Assembly: GCA_017459985.1 (NCBI GenBank)
Contig: JAFUBX010000031.1
Span: forward strand, 87,352-151,351
Direction of reading: 5' to 3'
Source: Parasporobacterium sp.
Lineage (GTDB): Bacteria; Bacillota; Clostridia; Lachnospirales; Lachnospiraceae
Length of the DNA stretch: 64,000 bases
The position numbers and the translations under genes were made by a program. The notes beneath the pieces are model-generated. The model was not told where the DNA came from. It did no database searches and saw nothing but the letters and a program-made list of their open reading frames with translations. The number at the start of each line of letters is the position of its first letter. Within the stretch, counting starts at the first letter, position 1. Positions 9,394 to 18,663 of this stretch are shown in pieces.

Positions 9394-10347
9394 CTACGCT
9401 GCTACCTTGTTCTTTTTGGCTTTCACAAACCGGCCTTTTACCCTGGGATCCACAAACATGTAAGCCAGGTCTACAATCAGCATTACGACGATATAGATCG
9501 CGCACAGCACGGTTGTACAGGCAAGTATCACTGGAACATCCATGGCGTTGATTGCATCAAGCACTTTCGTGCCAAGGCCCGGCAGCGCGAATACCCGTTC
9601 CACGACAACTGCACTGCCAATTGTCATGGCAAACCGGTTACCGGTCATAGTGATCAGGGGCATCATGGCATTTTTCAGAGCTTCGCGGTAAATGACTACC
9701 GATTCCTTCTCTCCTTTGCTTCTGGCAGTTCTTATATAATCCTGGCGGATACAATCCAGCATGGAACTTCGGGTGATCCGGACATGGCCAGCCAGTCCGG
9801 GAAGAGCCAGTGTAATCACCGGGAGCACCCAATGCAGCACCGTTCCTGTGCCAAACATCGGAAATACCCGCATTTTCATGGCAAATACCAGCATAAAGAT
9901 CATCGCGATCCAGAAATTCGGAATCGCCGAAAGCATTTTTGAAAATACATTGATAACATTGTCAATCCACGAATACTGGTGAACGGCACAAAGAATTCCC
10001 AACACGGTTCCTATGATAACGATCAGAACTGTCGTAACCAGGGAAAGCACGGCACTGGTCGGAATACGAAATCCGATCTCATTCCAGACACTGTTCCGGG
10101 TGCTGTAGGAAGTCCCGAAATCCCCTGTGAATGCATGACCGATCCATTTGACATACTGTACCAGCATCGGCTGATCAAGTCCAAGTTCATGTTCCAGTGC
10201 ATCGTACTGCTCCTGCGTATATTCCTGTGGCAGCATATTCAGAACAGGGTCTGTTTTTGAAATGCTGACCATCATGAAAATAAAGAGGGCTGCAAGCAGC
10301 AATGTTACAGGCATAAGGATTATTCGTTTGATAATATATTTCGCCAT
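9394..10347 (-). CDS. Opp/Dpp ABC transporter permease (OppB type)
   Basis: The 317-residue permease begins with the MAKYIIKRIILMPVTLLLAA helix typical of OppB/DppB. It continues with QYVKWIGHAFTGDFGTSY, a family hallmark, and the EAA loop DYIRTARSKGEKESVV. Six transmembrane segments are visible. It pairs with the OppC-type protein to make the translocation pore. A strong stem-loop lies in the 83-bp gap separating it from the upstream substrate-binding protein gene, which may make the binding protein more abundant than the membrane parts. Confidence 0.93.
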   Translation of the reverse strand: MAKYIIKRIILMPVTLLLAALFIFMMVSISKTDPVLNMLPQEYTQEQYDALEHELGLDQPMLVQYVKWIGHAFTGDFGTSYSTRNSVWNEIGFRIPTSAVLSLVTTVLIVIIGTVLGILCAVHQYSWIDNVINVFSKMLSAIPNFWIAMIFMLVFAMKMRVFPMFGTGTVLHWVLPVITLALPGLAGHVRITRSSMLDCIRQDYIRTARSKGEKESVVIYREALKNAMMPLITMTGNRFAMTIGSAVVVERVFALPGLGTKVLDAINAMDVPVILACTTVLCAIYIVVMLIVDLAYMFVDPRVKGRFVKAKKNKVAA

Positions 10348-10375
10348 CGTTTAACCTGTTACCTTTCTTTGACAG

Positions 10376-10413
10376 ATTTCGGAGACTTCCTGCATGCAGG
10401 AGGTCTCCGAAAT
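10376..10413 (-). promoter_or_regulatory. Intercistronic stem-loop after the binding-protein gene
   Basis: Eleven-base perfect arms (ATTTCGGAGAC and GTCTCCGAAAT) enclose a second self-complementary core, TCCTGCATGCAGGA, giving one long hairpin. There is no U-run after it on the transcript. It therefore looks less like a terminator than an RNA-stabilising or partial-stop element after the binding-protein gene. Such elements are known to raise binding-protein over permease levels in ABC operons. Confidence 0.65.
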
Positions 10414-10430
10414 GGACAGCCGCTTAACTG

Positions 10431-11984
10431 TTATTCGGCAATATAAGCATCGAAGAATATTGCATAACGATAACCGTTTTCGATATAAGTTCCCTGCAGT
10501 CTGTTTGTGAAAGCACCCCAGTTCGGTTTGAACAGTCCGCCGATAAATGCATAGGCTTTTACGATTTCGGAAGTGCACTGTTTGTAATATTCGTTCATCT
10601 CATCAATGGTAATTGCCTGGTTTGCCTGCTCATAGAGTTCCTGTACCTTAATGGCTGCCGGATCTTCCGGATCCAGCATAAAGGTTCTCATAGCACCGCT
10701 CTGTGCAATCATGGTACCGAATCCAAAGGAAGGAGCTGCCTGCGTAAATGCTGCGCCATTCTCCCAGATATCCCAGTTGCCCTGTGCACCGTTGGCCATG
10801 GCACCACCGATATCATATTCATTGATATTGACATTGATTCCGTAGGTGGTGAGCTGTCCTGCAACTGCAGTATCAAATTTCACGGTGGAAGGTGCAGTGA
10901 TGGTATTGAGTGTGATATCTTCCGGTTTCACACCGGCTTCTTCCAGAAGAGCCAGAGCCTTATCCGGATCGTAATAGATGGTTCCTTCATCCACATCAAC
11001 AGTACAGCCTTTATGCCATGGGCTGGTCAGAGTCTCTGCATCTCCGCCATAAACGATCAGATTGACTTCGTCCCAATTGATCAGATGGCTGATAGCCTCA
11101 CGAACTCTCTGATCGGCCAGTGCGGGGCAGGTAGCGCTGGTACCGTTCAGCCATACACAGTAATTGCTCTTCGGTCCGTCAATGACATAGACTTCATCAT
11201 ACATCTCCAGGTTGTCTACCTGATCCAGGTTTGCCGGTTCATAGTAGTCAATATCGCCGGTGATCAGAGACATCATGGCTGTATTATCATCGTTGATTGC
11301 CAGTACTTCGATGGTTTCAATGTGCGGATACTTTTCCGGATCCCAGTAATTTGTATTGGCTTTTAATACCATCTTCTCGCCGGACACATAATCTGCAATA
11401 TAGTACGGACCAGAGCCGACAGCGCCTTCCAGGGAGTTGTCACCAAATTCATCCAAAGCGTCAGGATCAACGATACTCATGAAAGAGATGGCAAACTTGC
11501 TGGTAAAATCTGCGTAAGGAGCATTGAAGGTAATAGTTAGTTCATAGTCACCGGTAGCTTCGATGCTTTCAATCTTATCAAAATAGGATGGATAGTACTG
11601 TGCGGTGTATTCAAAGCACCGTTTGACTGCATCTGCAGTGACCGGTCTTCCGCTGACAAACGTGGCATTTTCTACCAGATTAAGCACAATGCTCATACCA
11701 TCCTCTGCCCAGGCCCAGTCCCGTGCCAGAGCGCCACGGATATTGTTCCAATCTCCATCCACATAGGTGAACAGGGTGTCATAAATGTGGAAGTTCAGCC
11801 AGTTATTGGAACTGCTCATGAATGCAACCGGTGTTACATAGTCATCTCCGGTGACTACCCGGATCAGTGTACCTTCCTGCAGGCCTTCCGGTTCTCCTTC
11901 CACTGCCAGGGCAGTACCCGCCAGGCAAACGATCAGCATAGCTACCGTCAAAATGATAACAATAAGTTTCTGCAAAGATTTCAT
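10431..11984 (-). CDS. Oligopeptide-type ABC transporter substrate-binding protein
   Basis: The 517-residue secreted protein of the SBP_bac_5 (OppA/DppA/NikA) family has an N-terminal signal (MKSLQKLIVIILTVAMLIV) ending near AGTALA. The mature protein shows the family pattern YDTLFTYVDGDW, then SGRPVTADAVKRCFEY and VGSGPYYIADYVSGEK. A Cys at residue 20 lies in LIVCLAG, which is a poor lipobox, so whether it is lipid-anchored is unclear. AAGGAGAC precedes the ATG. It follows the flavodoxin-like gene by 27 bp. It captures the extracellular substrate for the OppBCDF importer; the substrate need not be a peptide. Confidence 0.92.
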   Translation of the reverse strand: MKSLQKLIVIILTVAMLIVCLAGTALAVEGEPEGLQEGTLIRVVTGDDYVTPVAFMSSSNNWLNFHIYDTLFTYVDGDWNNIRGALARDWAWAEDGMSIVLNLVENATFVSGRPVTADAVKRCFEYTAQYYPSYFDKIESIEATGDYELTITFNAPYADFTSKFAISFMSIVDPDALDEFGDNSLEGAVGSGPYYIADYVSGEKMVLKANTNYWDPEKYPHIETIEVLAINDDNTAMMSLITGDIDYYEPANLDQVDNLEMYDEVYVIDGPKSNYCVWLNGTSATCPALADQRVREAISHLINWDEVNLIVYGGDAETLTSPWHKGCTVDVDEGTIYYDPDKALALLEEAGVKPEDITLNTITAPSTVKFDTAVAGQLTTYGINVNINEYDIGGAMANGAQGNWDIWENGAAFTQAAPSFGFGTMIAQSGAMRTFMLDPEDPAAIKVQELYEQANQAITIDEMNEYYKQCTSEIVKAYAFIGGLFKPNWGAFTNRLQGTYIENGYRYAIFFDAYIAE

Positions 11985-12011
11985 TTTCTGTCTCCTTTTC
12001 TTTTGTACTCT

Positions 12012-13010
12012 TTACTGAGCTTGTTTCCCGTGTTGTTCCATTAATGCCTTCCGTGTTGCTTCCTTTTTCGCCGCACGATAAGGTGATTTCACATCATAAG
12101 TTGTCCAATCTTTGTATTTCTGCATTTTTTCCGGGATCTGATCTTTTTTTGGAAGAAGTTCCTTCACCACTTCATCGATTTCCTCCAGATGGGCAGCCAG
12201 ACCTTCCGGTGTGAAATGGTTTTCTCTTCTATGGGCATCATCCTCCGGCCAGACTGTTTTCACGATACCCTTCTCATCCACTTCATAATGACCATAGATT
12301 CCACATACCGGGCAGGTGATCTCATTGGTTCCCGGATGGGTCAACAACAGGTTCAGATGACAGCTGGGGCAGGTACCTTCCTGATTCCCCCTCCACCTGT
12401 GATCCCCGGTTAGAACAGCTTCGGCCACATGACGTCCAAGCTGATGTGCCCGCTCGATCAGATCCTCCCGGAGTACGATCGCTCCCTGCGCCGCAACCTT
12501 TGTCACATTCATCATGTCGACGTGATCGCTACCGGCAGAAAAATCCGCCATCAACAGACAGGGAAGTCCGAAAGCTGTCCAGTGCTCCGCCACAGCCCCT
12601 CCGACAGAAATGGCAGCTGTTGGCCGACGTTTGACTCTGCCTTCATACCAGGGCGGAATCTGCTTCAGCTGTGCCACATCCATCTTAGGTCCGAAGAGAC
12701 GGTCCCGCATGGCAAAGAACAGACTATTGGGGGTGCAAGAGTAAACCGAAGCGCCAAACAATACGCCGTCAGAATCCAGATAGTGGTTAATCAGGAACTC
12801 TGCATCATCCTTATAGATACATTTGTCCGGACCCAGCCGTGACATCATGCAGCTGGGCTGTCCGCATGACGAGCAGTTGTGAAGCTCAAAATCATTCAGA
12901 CGGATAAACTCCACTTCCGCACCCAGTTCCTGAGCACCTGCCAGAGCTTCCTTCAGCAGTATCTCTGTATTGCCGTTTCGCCTGCCTGCGCAAAATGCTG
13001 TAATTTTCAT
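12012..13010 (-). CDS. Flavodoxin-fold NAD(P)H/FMN reductase-like protein with zinc ribbon
   Basis: The first 190 residues of this 332-residue protein have the flavodoxin/NADPH-dependent FMN reductase fold. ITAFCAGRRNGNTEILLKEA is the phosphate-binding start, and a Cys-rich loop NCSSCGQPSCMM follows near 45. A four-Cys zinc-ribbon-like pair (CPSCHLN and CPVCG) sits near 215-235 and the tail is charged. It probably transfers electrons with FMN. The close packing with CocE hydrolase (33 bp) and binding protein (27 bp) places it in the same pathway. The zinc ribbon is an uncommon addition to this fold. The substrate is unknown. Confidence 0.78.
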   Translation of the reverse strand: MKITAFCAGRRNGNTEILLKEALAGAQELGAEVEFIRLNDFELHNCSSCGQPSCMMSRLGPDKCIYKDDAEFLINHYLDSDGVLFGASVYSCTPNSLFFAMRDRLFGPKMDVAQLKQIPPWYEGRVKRRPTAAISVGGAVAEHWTAFGLPCLLMADFSAGSDHVDMMNVTKVAAQGAIVLREDLIERAHQLGRHVAEAVLTGDHRWRGNQEGTCPSCHLNLLLTHPGTNEITCPVCGIYGHYEVDEKGIVKTVWPEDDAHRRENHFTPEGLAAHLEEIDEVVKELLPKKDQIPEKMQKYKDWTTYDVKSPYRAAKKEATRKALMEQHGKQAQ

Positions 13011-13043
13011 AAGGTATCCCTTTCTTTTCTCATGGTTTTCGAT

Positions 13044-14807
13044 TTATCTGTATACATAGTCTCCTACCTTCCACTTTGGCGGAATGACCGGAATCTGCAG
13101 GAAGGATTCGTACGCTCCCCCGGTGTGAAGAACATGGATGCCGTTGCCGTTGTCGGTGTTAAATCCCATCTTGGCATCTTCGTACCATTCGCTTTTGATA
13201 AAATGCCCAGCGATTTCGATACGAATCTTTTCTCCTTTGTGAAAGAGTCTGCTGTGTGGCCAGATCTCCACATCCACCGGATAGATCTGTCCCTCTTCCA
13301 TAGGCTCATCTTTGCGGTGTGCCTGCACCGGTTGAAAATCGGTACTCCATACAGGATCCAGTTCTCTTCTCTTCGTCCGCATATATCCCCATGCTCCGCG
13401 GTAAGGTTCATTCATGCAGTAGATTGGAACATATTCTCCTTCTGCCGAATACTTTTTGATCCAGACGAACAGATCCATGTTGTCATATCCTTTGCACTCC
13501 ACATACAGTCGAAGTTTCATATAGCCGGTGATTTCAGTATCCTCCGGGAACTGATATTCAAAATAGGTTCCTTCACCATTTTCTGGATCATATTCCACCT
13601 GGGCTTCGTAACTGACCGGTTCTGCAGAACCTCCATGGTTGGAAGCATCCAGATAGATCTTCTCGTAGCGTGTTCTGGCAAATGGGAATTCTTTTTCCAC
13701 CCGCTTCGGGCAGATATCATAATCATAAGCATCCATGACATCGATACGAATGCGCGGAGTCAGTTCCCATCCATTATGGATACCCTTCAGATACCTGTCG
13801 AAATAGCGTTTCAGATCCTGGATATTGTCCGGATTGTAGGAATCTGGCCATTCCATCTCCCTGTGTGCTCGGAGCCATTTCCGCGGGCTACGGATTCGCC
13901 GGAAGGCTTCCAGTGATCCCCGCAGGTGGAAATGACACCAGCCGGAACAGACATATACCGGAATCCGGATATTCTTCCATTTCGGAATCTTATCTTCCCA
14001 GTACGCATCCATAAATGGATGTTCCACACTAGACATTGTTGGGGCATCTTCTACATAGTTCTTGGCTGCAATGCCTACAATGATTGCCTCGTTGAAATTA
14101 GGAGAATCGATCCCACCCAGGCGCATTGATTCCCGGTACAGATCGCCACTGGATTCCCAGGCTGCGATGCAGGTCAGATGCGGTGGCTGCTCAGCCGCAA
14201 TCCTCCATTGGGTCATTCCCACGCCGGAATTTCCGAACATCCCAATATAACCACTGCACCAGGGCTGCTGTGCTGCCCATTCAATAAAGTCATAGCCGTC
14301 TCTGCCGTCCTGGGTTCCGAAGTTTGCCACATTACCTTCACTGTTTCCCACACCACGGGGATCTACATTAGCAATTGCATAGCCGTTGTAACACCAGAAA
14401 CCCGGATCGGCGGATTCAAACTTGGACATATGAGAGACTGTTTTCGGCGGTACTCCCATCAGTTTCCATTCGCCGATGCCTTCTGCCGGACGTTTTCCGA
14501 AAGGGCTCCAGGAGATGATCAGGGGTACCGGCTCATCTCTGTGTTTAGGCAGATAGATATCTGCATAGATCCGTACTCCATCACGAAGAGTGATCTCCTG
14601 ATCCTGCATACAGATCACGCCGGGAGCGGCTTCGTATTCTCTTTGATTGATGGGATTGCAGAAATTAAAATGATGTGCCCGTTCACCCTTTGCTCTTGCC
14701 TCTTCCATCTGCGCCAGCGTTTTTCCGGGATTACCTTTCCGGTACGCCACTTCGATCTGCTCGCCCTGGAATTCCTCTGTAATATGTATAATGTTTTTCT
14801 CTGCCAT
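13044..14807 (-). CDS. CocE/NonD-family hydrolase (X-Pro dipeptidyl-peptidase-like)
   Basis: The 587-residue alpha/beta hydrolase has a C-terminal jelly-roll, the layout of CocE acyl esterases and X-Pro dipeptidyl peptidases. Visible landmarks are VNVDPRGVGNSEGN-type wording (IANVDPRGVGNSEGN), the nucleophile elbow GMFGNSGVGMTQW with the likely catalytic Ser, and a late HSRLFHKGEKIRIEI block of the beta domain. No signal peptide is present, so it acts in the cytoplasm on imported material. It starts two bases after the flavoprotein stop. Cleavage of an ester or amide bond of the transported compound is the likely role. The family cannot tell peptide from ester substrates. Confidence 0.85.
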   Translation of the reverse strand: MAEKNIIHITEEFQGEQIEVAYRKGNPGKTLAQMEEARAKGERAHHFNFCNPINQREYEAAPGVICMQDQEITLRDGVRIYADIYLPKHRDEPVPLIISWSPFGKRPAEGIGEWKLMGVPPKTVSHMSKFESADPGFWCYNGYAIANVDPRGVGNSEGNVANFGTQDGRDGYDFIEWAAQQPWCSGYIGMFGNSGVGMTQWRIAAEQPPHLTCIAAWESSGDLYRESMRLGGIDSPNFNEAIIVGIAAKNYVEDAPTMSSVEHPFMDAYWEDKIPKWKNIRIPVYVCSGWCHFHLRGSLEAFRRIRSPRKWLRAHREMEWPDSYNPDNIQDLKRYFDRYLKGIHNGWELTPRIRIDVMDAYDYDICPKRVEKEFPFARTRYEKIYLDASNHGGSAEPVSYEAQVEYDPENGEGTYFEYQFPEDTEITGYMKLRLYVECKGYDNMDLFVWIKKYSAEGEYVPIYCMNEPYRGAWGYMRTKRRELDPVWSTDFQPVQAHRKDEPMEEGQIYPVDVEIWPHSRLFHKGEKIRIEIAGHFIKSEWYEDAKMGFNTDNGNGIHVLHTGGAYESFLQIPVIPPKWKVGDYVYR

Positions 14808-14809
14808 AA

Positions 14810-16297
14810 TTATTGCTCTTTTTCCTCCCCTGCAGCTTCCAGTTCTGCAAAATATTCCAGAATATGTTCCACCGCCAATCGTCCGCCATTGATGGCAAAT
14901 CCCATAGTATTTCCCGGAAGATGATACAAATAGGTTCCGGCATAGATATCACATGCATCGGTACCAATGGCATACAATCCCTGAATTACTTCGTGGTCTT
15001 CCGTGATCACTTCGAATTTATAATTGATCTTGATGCCTCCCAGAGAGCCATAGCCTCCGAGGATCATCTTGAGTCCGTAGAATATCCTGCCCTGTACCGG
15101 ACGCAGGTATCTGCGTTCTTTACAGTACAGATCATCAAAATGGTTATCGCAGGAAGTATTGTATTCATCCACAGTCTTTCGAAGCTGCTGCGGATCGAGA
15201 CCCATCAGTTCTGCCAGTTCTTCAATACTCTCTGCCATGAACAGAGACTCCGGATACATCTCCTGCGCTTTCAGAAATGCTTCGTGAAAACCTTCTGCCG
15301 GATTGAAACGGAAAACGCCGCTGGGATAGTCCACACCGTTTCGCCGATAATCCTCTACGATAGAATCGCACAGAATGTTATAGAGGGTATGACCTTTCTG
15401 CAGCATTGCCACGTTTTTGGAAATCGCTCCGTTTTCAAGGATAGATTCATCCATGACACGCATAGATTCGCTGTTTACCAGCAGACAGCTTGGCTGGCGA
15501 AATACATGCAGTCCGGTAAATCCGCTCTTAGGTCCGGAGATCAGGCTGCTGAGTCCGCTTTCCATATCCATCCGACTCTTCCCGGCTCCTACTTCCCAGG
15601 CCATTTTGATTCCATCACCGTCCAGTCCCGGAACCCGGGTATGGGAAATGTCCTTTCCATAGGTTAGGCCGATATACTGTTTAATCATTTCCGGATTGTC
15701 ACCGAATCCGCCGGTGGCAATAATGACTGCATCCGCAGTGACCTCATATTCCTCGTCTTCACTTCTGGCAATCAGTCCGCATACATAATCGTCTTCCCGG
15801 ATCAGTTTTATCGCCGGGGTGGACATGTAAAACTGCACACCCAGTTCCTGGGCCCGCTCGTACATGACCTTTGTCATGGCAGAGGCAGCCCTGGGCCCTG
15901 GTTTGCCGCCTCCTTCCGGAAGCACCACATGCCAGGTCTGCATGGAGGTTGGATACCATTTGGCAGGTTCTGCAAACTCCACGCCCATATCTTCCAGCCA
16001 GTCTATGGTTTCACCCGATTTCCAGAAATAATCATGGATCAGATGAGCATCCGCCTGCCAATGCACATAGTCCATAAACATTTTGAAAGCTTCTTCTTTG
16101 GTAATCGGAACCATGCGTTCTTTCTGAATCCGGCTTTCCACACCAAATGGGCCCATTCCCATGTTGGCAGTACCACCGGCAACCGCTGATTTTTCAAATA
16201 CAACCGCTTCCAGTCCATGCTCTCCTGCAGTAATAGCTGCTGCCAGTCCGGCAGGACCTGCTCCGATGATTGCTATGTCAGCTGATATCTGTTTCAT
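14810..16297 (-). CDS. FAD-dependent oxidoreductase (fumarate reductase/ketosteroid dehydrogenase-like)
   Basis: The 495-residue flavoprotein of the FAD_binding_2 family has the N-terminal dinucleotide fold IAIIGAGPAGLAAAITAGEHG in its first 30 residues. It continues with AVAGGTANMGMGPFG, and ends with GTYLYHLPGNTMGFAINGGR near the C-terminus, where FAD is completed. It lacks a signal peptide and heme motifs, unlike the periplasmic fumarate reductases. The ATG at 16297 is preferred to a GTG at 16303 because GAGGAG is five bases upstream of it. Placed between the HMG-CoA-lyase-like gene and the hydrolase gene, it probably reduces or oxidises a C=C bond of the pathway intermediate. Confidence 0.85.
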   Translation of the reverse strand: MKQISADIAIIGAGPAGLAAAITAGEHGLEAVVFEKSAVAGGTANMGMGPFGVESRIQKERMVPITKEEAFKMFMDYVHWQADAHLIHDYFWKSGETIDWLEDMGVEFAEPAKWYPTSMQTWHVVLPEGGGKPGPRAASAMTKVMYERAQELGVQFYMSTPAIKLIREDDYVCGLIARSEDEEYEVTADAVIIATGGFGDNPEMIKQYIGLTYGKDISHTRVPGLDGDGIKMAWEVGAGKSRMDMESGLSSLISGPKSGFTGLHVFRQPSCLLVNSESMRVMDESILENGAISKNVAMLQKGHTLYNILCDSIVEDYRRNGVDYPSGVFRFNPAEGFHEAFLKAQEMYPESLFMAESIEELAELMGLDPQQLRKTVDEYNTSCDNHFDDLYCKERRYLRPVQGRIFYGLKMILGGYGSLGGIKINYKFEVITEDHEVIQGLYAIGTDACDIYAGTYLYHLPGNTMGFAINGGRLAVEHILEYFAELEAAGEEKEQ

Positions 16298-16319
16298 ATA
16301 CACTCCTCTGTATGATTTC

Positions 16320-17222
16320 TTATCTGTTACTGCAACATTGCAGATTTGCCATATAGCTGATGATCTCTGTACCGATTTCCTGCCCCATTTTCAGCGACAG
16401 GCTGACCAGAGTCTCTACATCATACCCGGTATCCACACCCATCATCTGGAACATGTTTACCAGATCCTCCGTCGCAATATTGCCTTTGGCATTTTCGATA
16501 AACGGACAGCCGCCCATGCCTCCTAAGGCCGTATCAAACTCCCGGATGCCTTCCTCATAAGCCACATAGGCATTGGCAAGTCCCATGCCCCGGGTATTGT
16601 GGAAATGACATCCAAAGATATCTGCGGGGAAGCGGGAAAGCAGTTGTTTCAAAACTGCCCGGGTATGATCCGGCGTGCTGATTCCTGCGCTGTCGGGAAG
16701 CCCGATGTCATTCACACCCATCTGCACCAGTTCATCGATCATATAAATCACCCGGTCAATGGATACTTCATCTCCGAAGGGACTTCCGAATACACAAGGC
16801 AGTCCTACATGAATATTAACATCCGATCCCTGCAGATCAGAAACAAGGGTTTTTAATTCCGCAAAAGCCTGTTCAACCGAACGTCTGGCATTCCGAACGC
16901 TGTGTTCATCACTGACGGAAACCCCCATGATGACATTTTTGATGCCGCAGGATAATGCTCGCTCCGCACCTTTTTTATTAGATCCGCCGCCATAGATTTC
17001 ACAGCCCTGCTCCTTCGCATAGGGAAGGACACCTTTGACGACTTCTTCAGCCTCTACAAACTGCGGTACAAAATCCGTCCGTACGAAACTGATCAGGTCC
17101 ATTTTTCTGGCTCCTGCATCAATGATTTCCTTTGCCAGCTCGATTTTCTTATCTGTAGGGATAAAGGTCTTGTAGTTTTGCCATCCATCCCTGGTTACAC
17201 TCTCTCTGATCGTAATTTTCAT
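16320..17222 (-). CDS. Hydroxymethylglutaryl-CoA lyase-like protein
   Basis: The 300-residue TIM-barrel protein of the HMGL family (pyruvate carboxyltransferase superfamily) has the RDGWQ motif near residue 11, where metal and substrate bind. HFHNTRGMGLAN stands in for the HxHDxxG metal site, and GGMGGCPF contains the catalytic Cys loop. These match HMG-CoA lyase, which splits HMG-CoA into acetyl-CoA and acetoacetate; related enzymes cleave other 3-hydroxyacyl-CoAs. It overlaps the CoA-transferase stop by four bases (ATGA), so translation is coupled. GGAGGAG precedes the start. The pairing suggests that the transferase makes the CoA ester that this lyase cleaves. Confidence 0.87.
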   Translation of the reverse strand: MKITIRESVTRDGWQNYKTFIPTDKKIELAKEIIDAGARKMDLISFVRTDFVPQFVEAEEVVKGVLPYAKEQGCEIYGGGSNKKGAERALSCGIKNVIMGVSVSDEHSVRNARRSVEQAFAELKTLVSDLQGSDVNIHVGLPCVFGSPFGDEVSIDRVIYMIDELVQMGVNDIGLPDSAGISTPDHTRAVLKQLLSRFPADIFGCHFHNTRGMGLANAYVAYEEGIREFDTALGGMGGCPFIENAKGNIATEDLVNMFQMMGVDTGYDVETLVSLSLKMGQEIGTEIISYMANLQCCSNR

Positions 17223-18436
17223 TCTGCTCCTCCTATCGCTCCAATCTCAGTGAAATGACGGATTTCATCTTCACTGAAGCCGATGCTCTTAAATATTTCG
17301 GTATTGTTTGATCCCAGAGGTGGGCAGGCGTTTCTGTACGCCACCGGGTATTCCGACATCTTGATCGGATTACCGGTAATCATCAAATCTCCGGCTGTAG
17401 GATGCGGAACCGTCGGGAACATTTCTCTCACATCACGGATATGTGCATCCTTGTATACCTCCTCATAGGTGAATATCGGAGCTGCAGGTACACCCATTTT
17501 CAGCAGGCTGTTTACCACCCACATACCGTTTTTATCCTTGATCCACTCATTGATGATTTCCTTCAGCGGATCCCCTGCCCTGGCGCTGTCCAGGCGTGCA
17601 AACGGGGTATTAAACCTTGGGTCATCCTTTAATTCCGGCATGTTCATCAGGTCACACAGTTTGGTAAAATGACTGTTCGTGATAGAACAACTGATTACGA
17701 TATCCCTGTCAGCTGCACGGAAGCTGTCTGCCGGACCACCGGGAACATCCAACCGGTTTCCGGTACGTACCGGTTTGGCATCTCCGAAAACGGCCTTCGG
17801 AAGTGTTGTTGCACTGGCTGCCACTGCGCAATCCAGCAATGCCACGTCGATCTGCTGTCCCCTGCCGGTCTTTTCCCTGTTATAAAGAGAAGCAAGTACG
17901 CCAATGCAAAGGTTCAATCCGCACAGCACATCTACAAACGGAATACCGGGTCTTGTCGGAGGCTGCTCCGGAAATCCGGTAACGCTCATGGGACCGCCCA
18001 TGGCTTCTGCCACAAGATCCAGTCCCGGATAATTCTTATAAGGGCCGGACTGGCCAAATCCGCTGGCGGAAGCATAAATGATTTTATCATTCAACTTTTT
18101 GCAGTCTTCATACCCAAATCCCAGTTTCGCCATAACGCCGGGACGATAGTTTTCGATAAGCACATCTGCACTTTTTACCAGTTCTGAAAAAACCTTTTTT
18201 CCTTCTTCCGATTTCATGTCAATACCGACACTCTTCTTGTTACGGTTCATCGTCTGGAAATACAGGCTCTCTCCATTTACATTGGGAGGGCCGGTACGTG
18301 TTCTGGCCGGATCCTTGTGATTCTCAATCTTGATCACTTCCGCTCCCATATCAGCCAGGATCAGTGAGCACTGTGGTCCTGCCATTGCCTGCGTGTAGTC
18401 TATGACCCGAAGTCCTTCAAATATTCCTTGTCCCAT
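17219..18436 (-). CDS. CaiB/BaiF family (class III) CoA-transferase
   Basis: The 405-residue class III CoA-transferase starts GLRVIDYTQAMAGPQCSLIL and continues with NRNKKSVGIDMKSEEGK and VLIENYRPGVMAKLGFGYED. The Asp in SGPYKNYPGLDLVAEAMGG is the expected catalytic residue, which carries the acyl anhydride. The ATG at 18436 follows GGAGG by six bases. A longer frame to 18472 lacks a site. It is the first gene of the eleven-gene operon and its stop overlaps the start of the lyase gene. It probably activates a free acid with CoA from succinyl- or acetyl-CoA. The family also includes bile-acid and carnitine CoA-transferases, but no other bai or cai genes are nearby. Confidence 0.9.
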   Translation of the reverse strand: MGQGIFEGLRVIDYTQAMAGPQCSLILADMGAEVIKIENHKDPARTRTGPPNVNGESLYFQTMNRNKKSVGIDMKSEEGKKVFSELVKSADVLIENYRPGVMAKLGFGYEDCKKLNDKIIYASASGFGQSGPYKNYPGLDLVAEAMGGPMSVTGFPEQPPTRPGIPFVDVLCGLNLCIGVLASLYNREKTGRGQQIDVALLDCAVAASATTLPKAVFGDAKPVRTGNRLDVPGGPADSFRAADRDIVISCSITNSHFTKLCDLMNMPELKDDPRFNTPFARLDSARAGDPLKEIINEWIKDKNGMWVVNSLLKMGVPAAPIFTYEEVYKDAHIRDVREMFPTVPHPTAGDLMITGNPIKMSEYPVAYRNACPPLGSNNTEIFKSIGFSEDEIRHFTEIGAIGGAE

Positions 18437-18663
18437 ATTTTCCTCCATATTGAAAATACTGTTAAATCGCATCTTTTCTCATTTGCTCTGAGTTTAGCAA
18501 TTCCTGTCCAGACCGTCATTGGAAGAAAAGCCAAAGAGACCCTGCCATTTTTGTATCGAAAAACGAAGGCCGGAATCTGCTTTCTTTCCTGTTACCGGAA
18601 ACGCTGTGTTACAATAGGAGCAGGAAAACATGACCAACATAGCAGGTAAAGGAGCAAGAACTC

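Noticed and set aside
14178-15667. Plus-strand frames of 248 and 284 residues opposite the hydrolase and flavoprotein genes
   Set aside because: Antisense shadows of genes with clear motifs.
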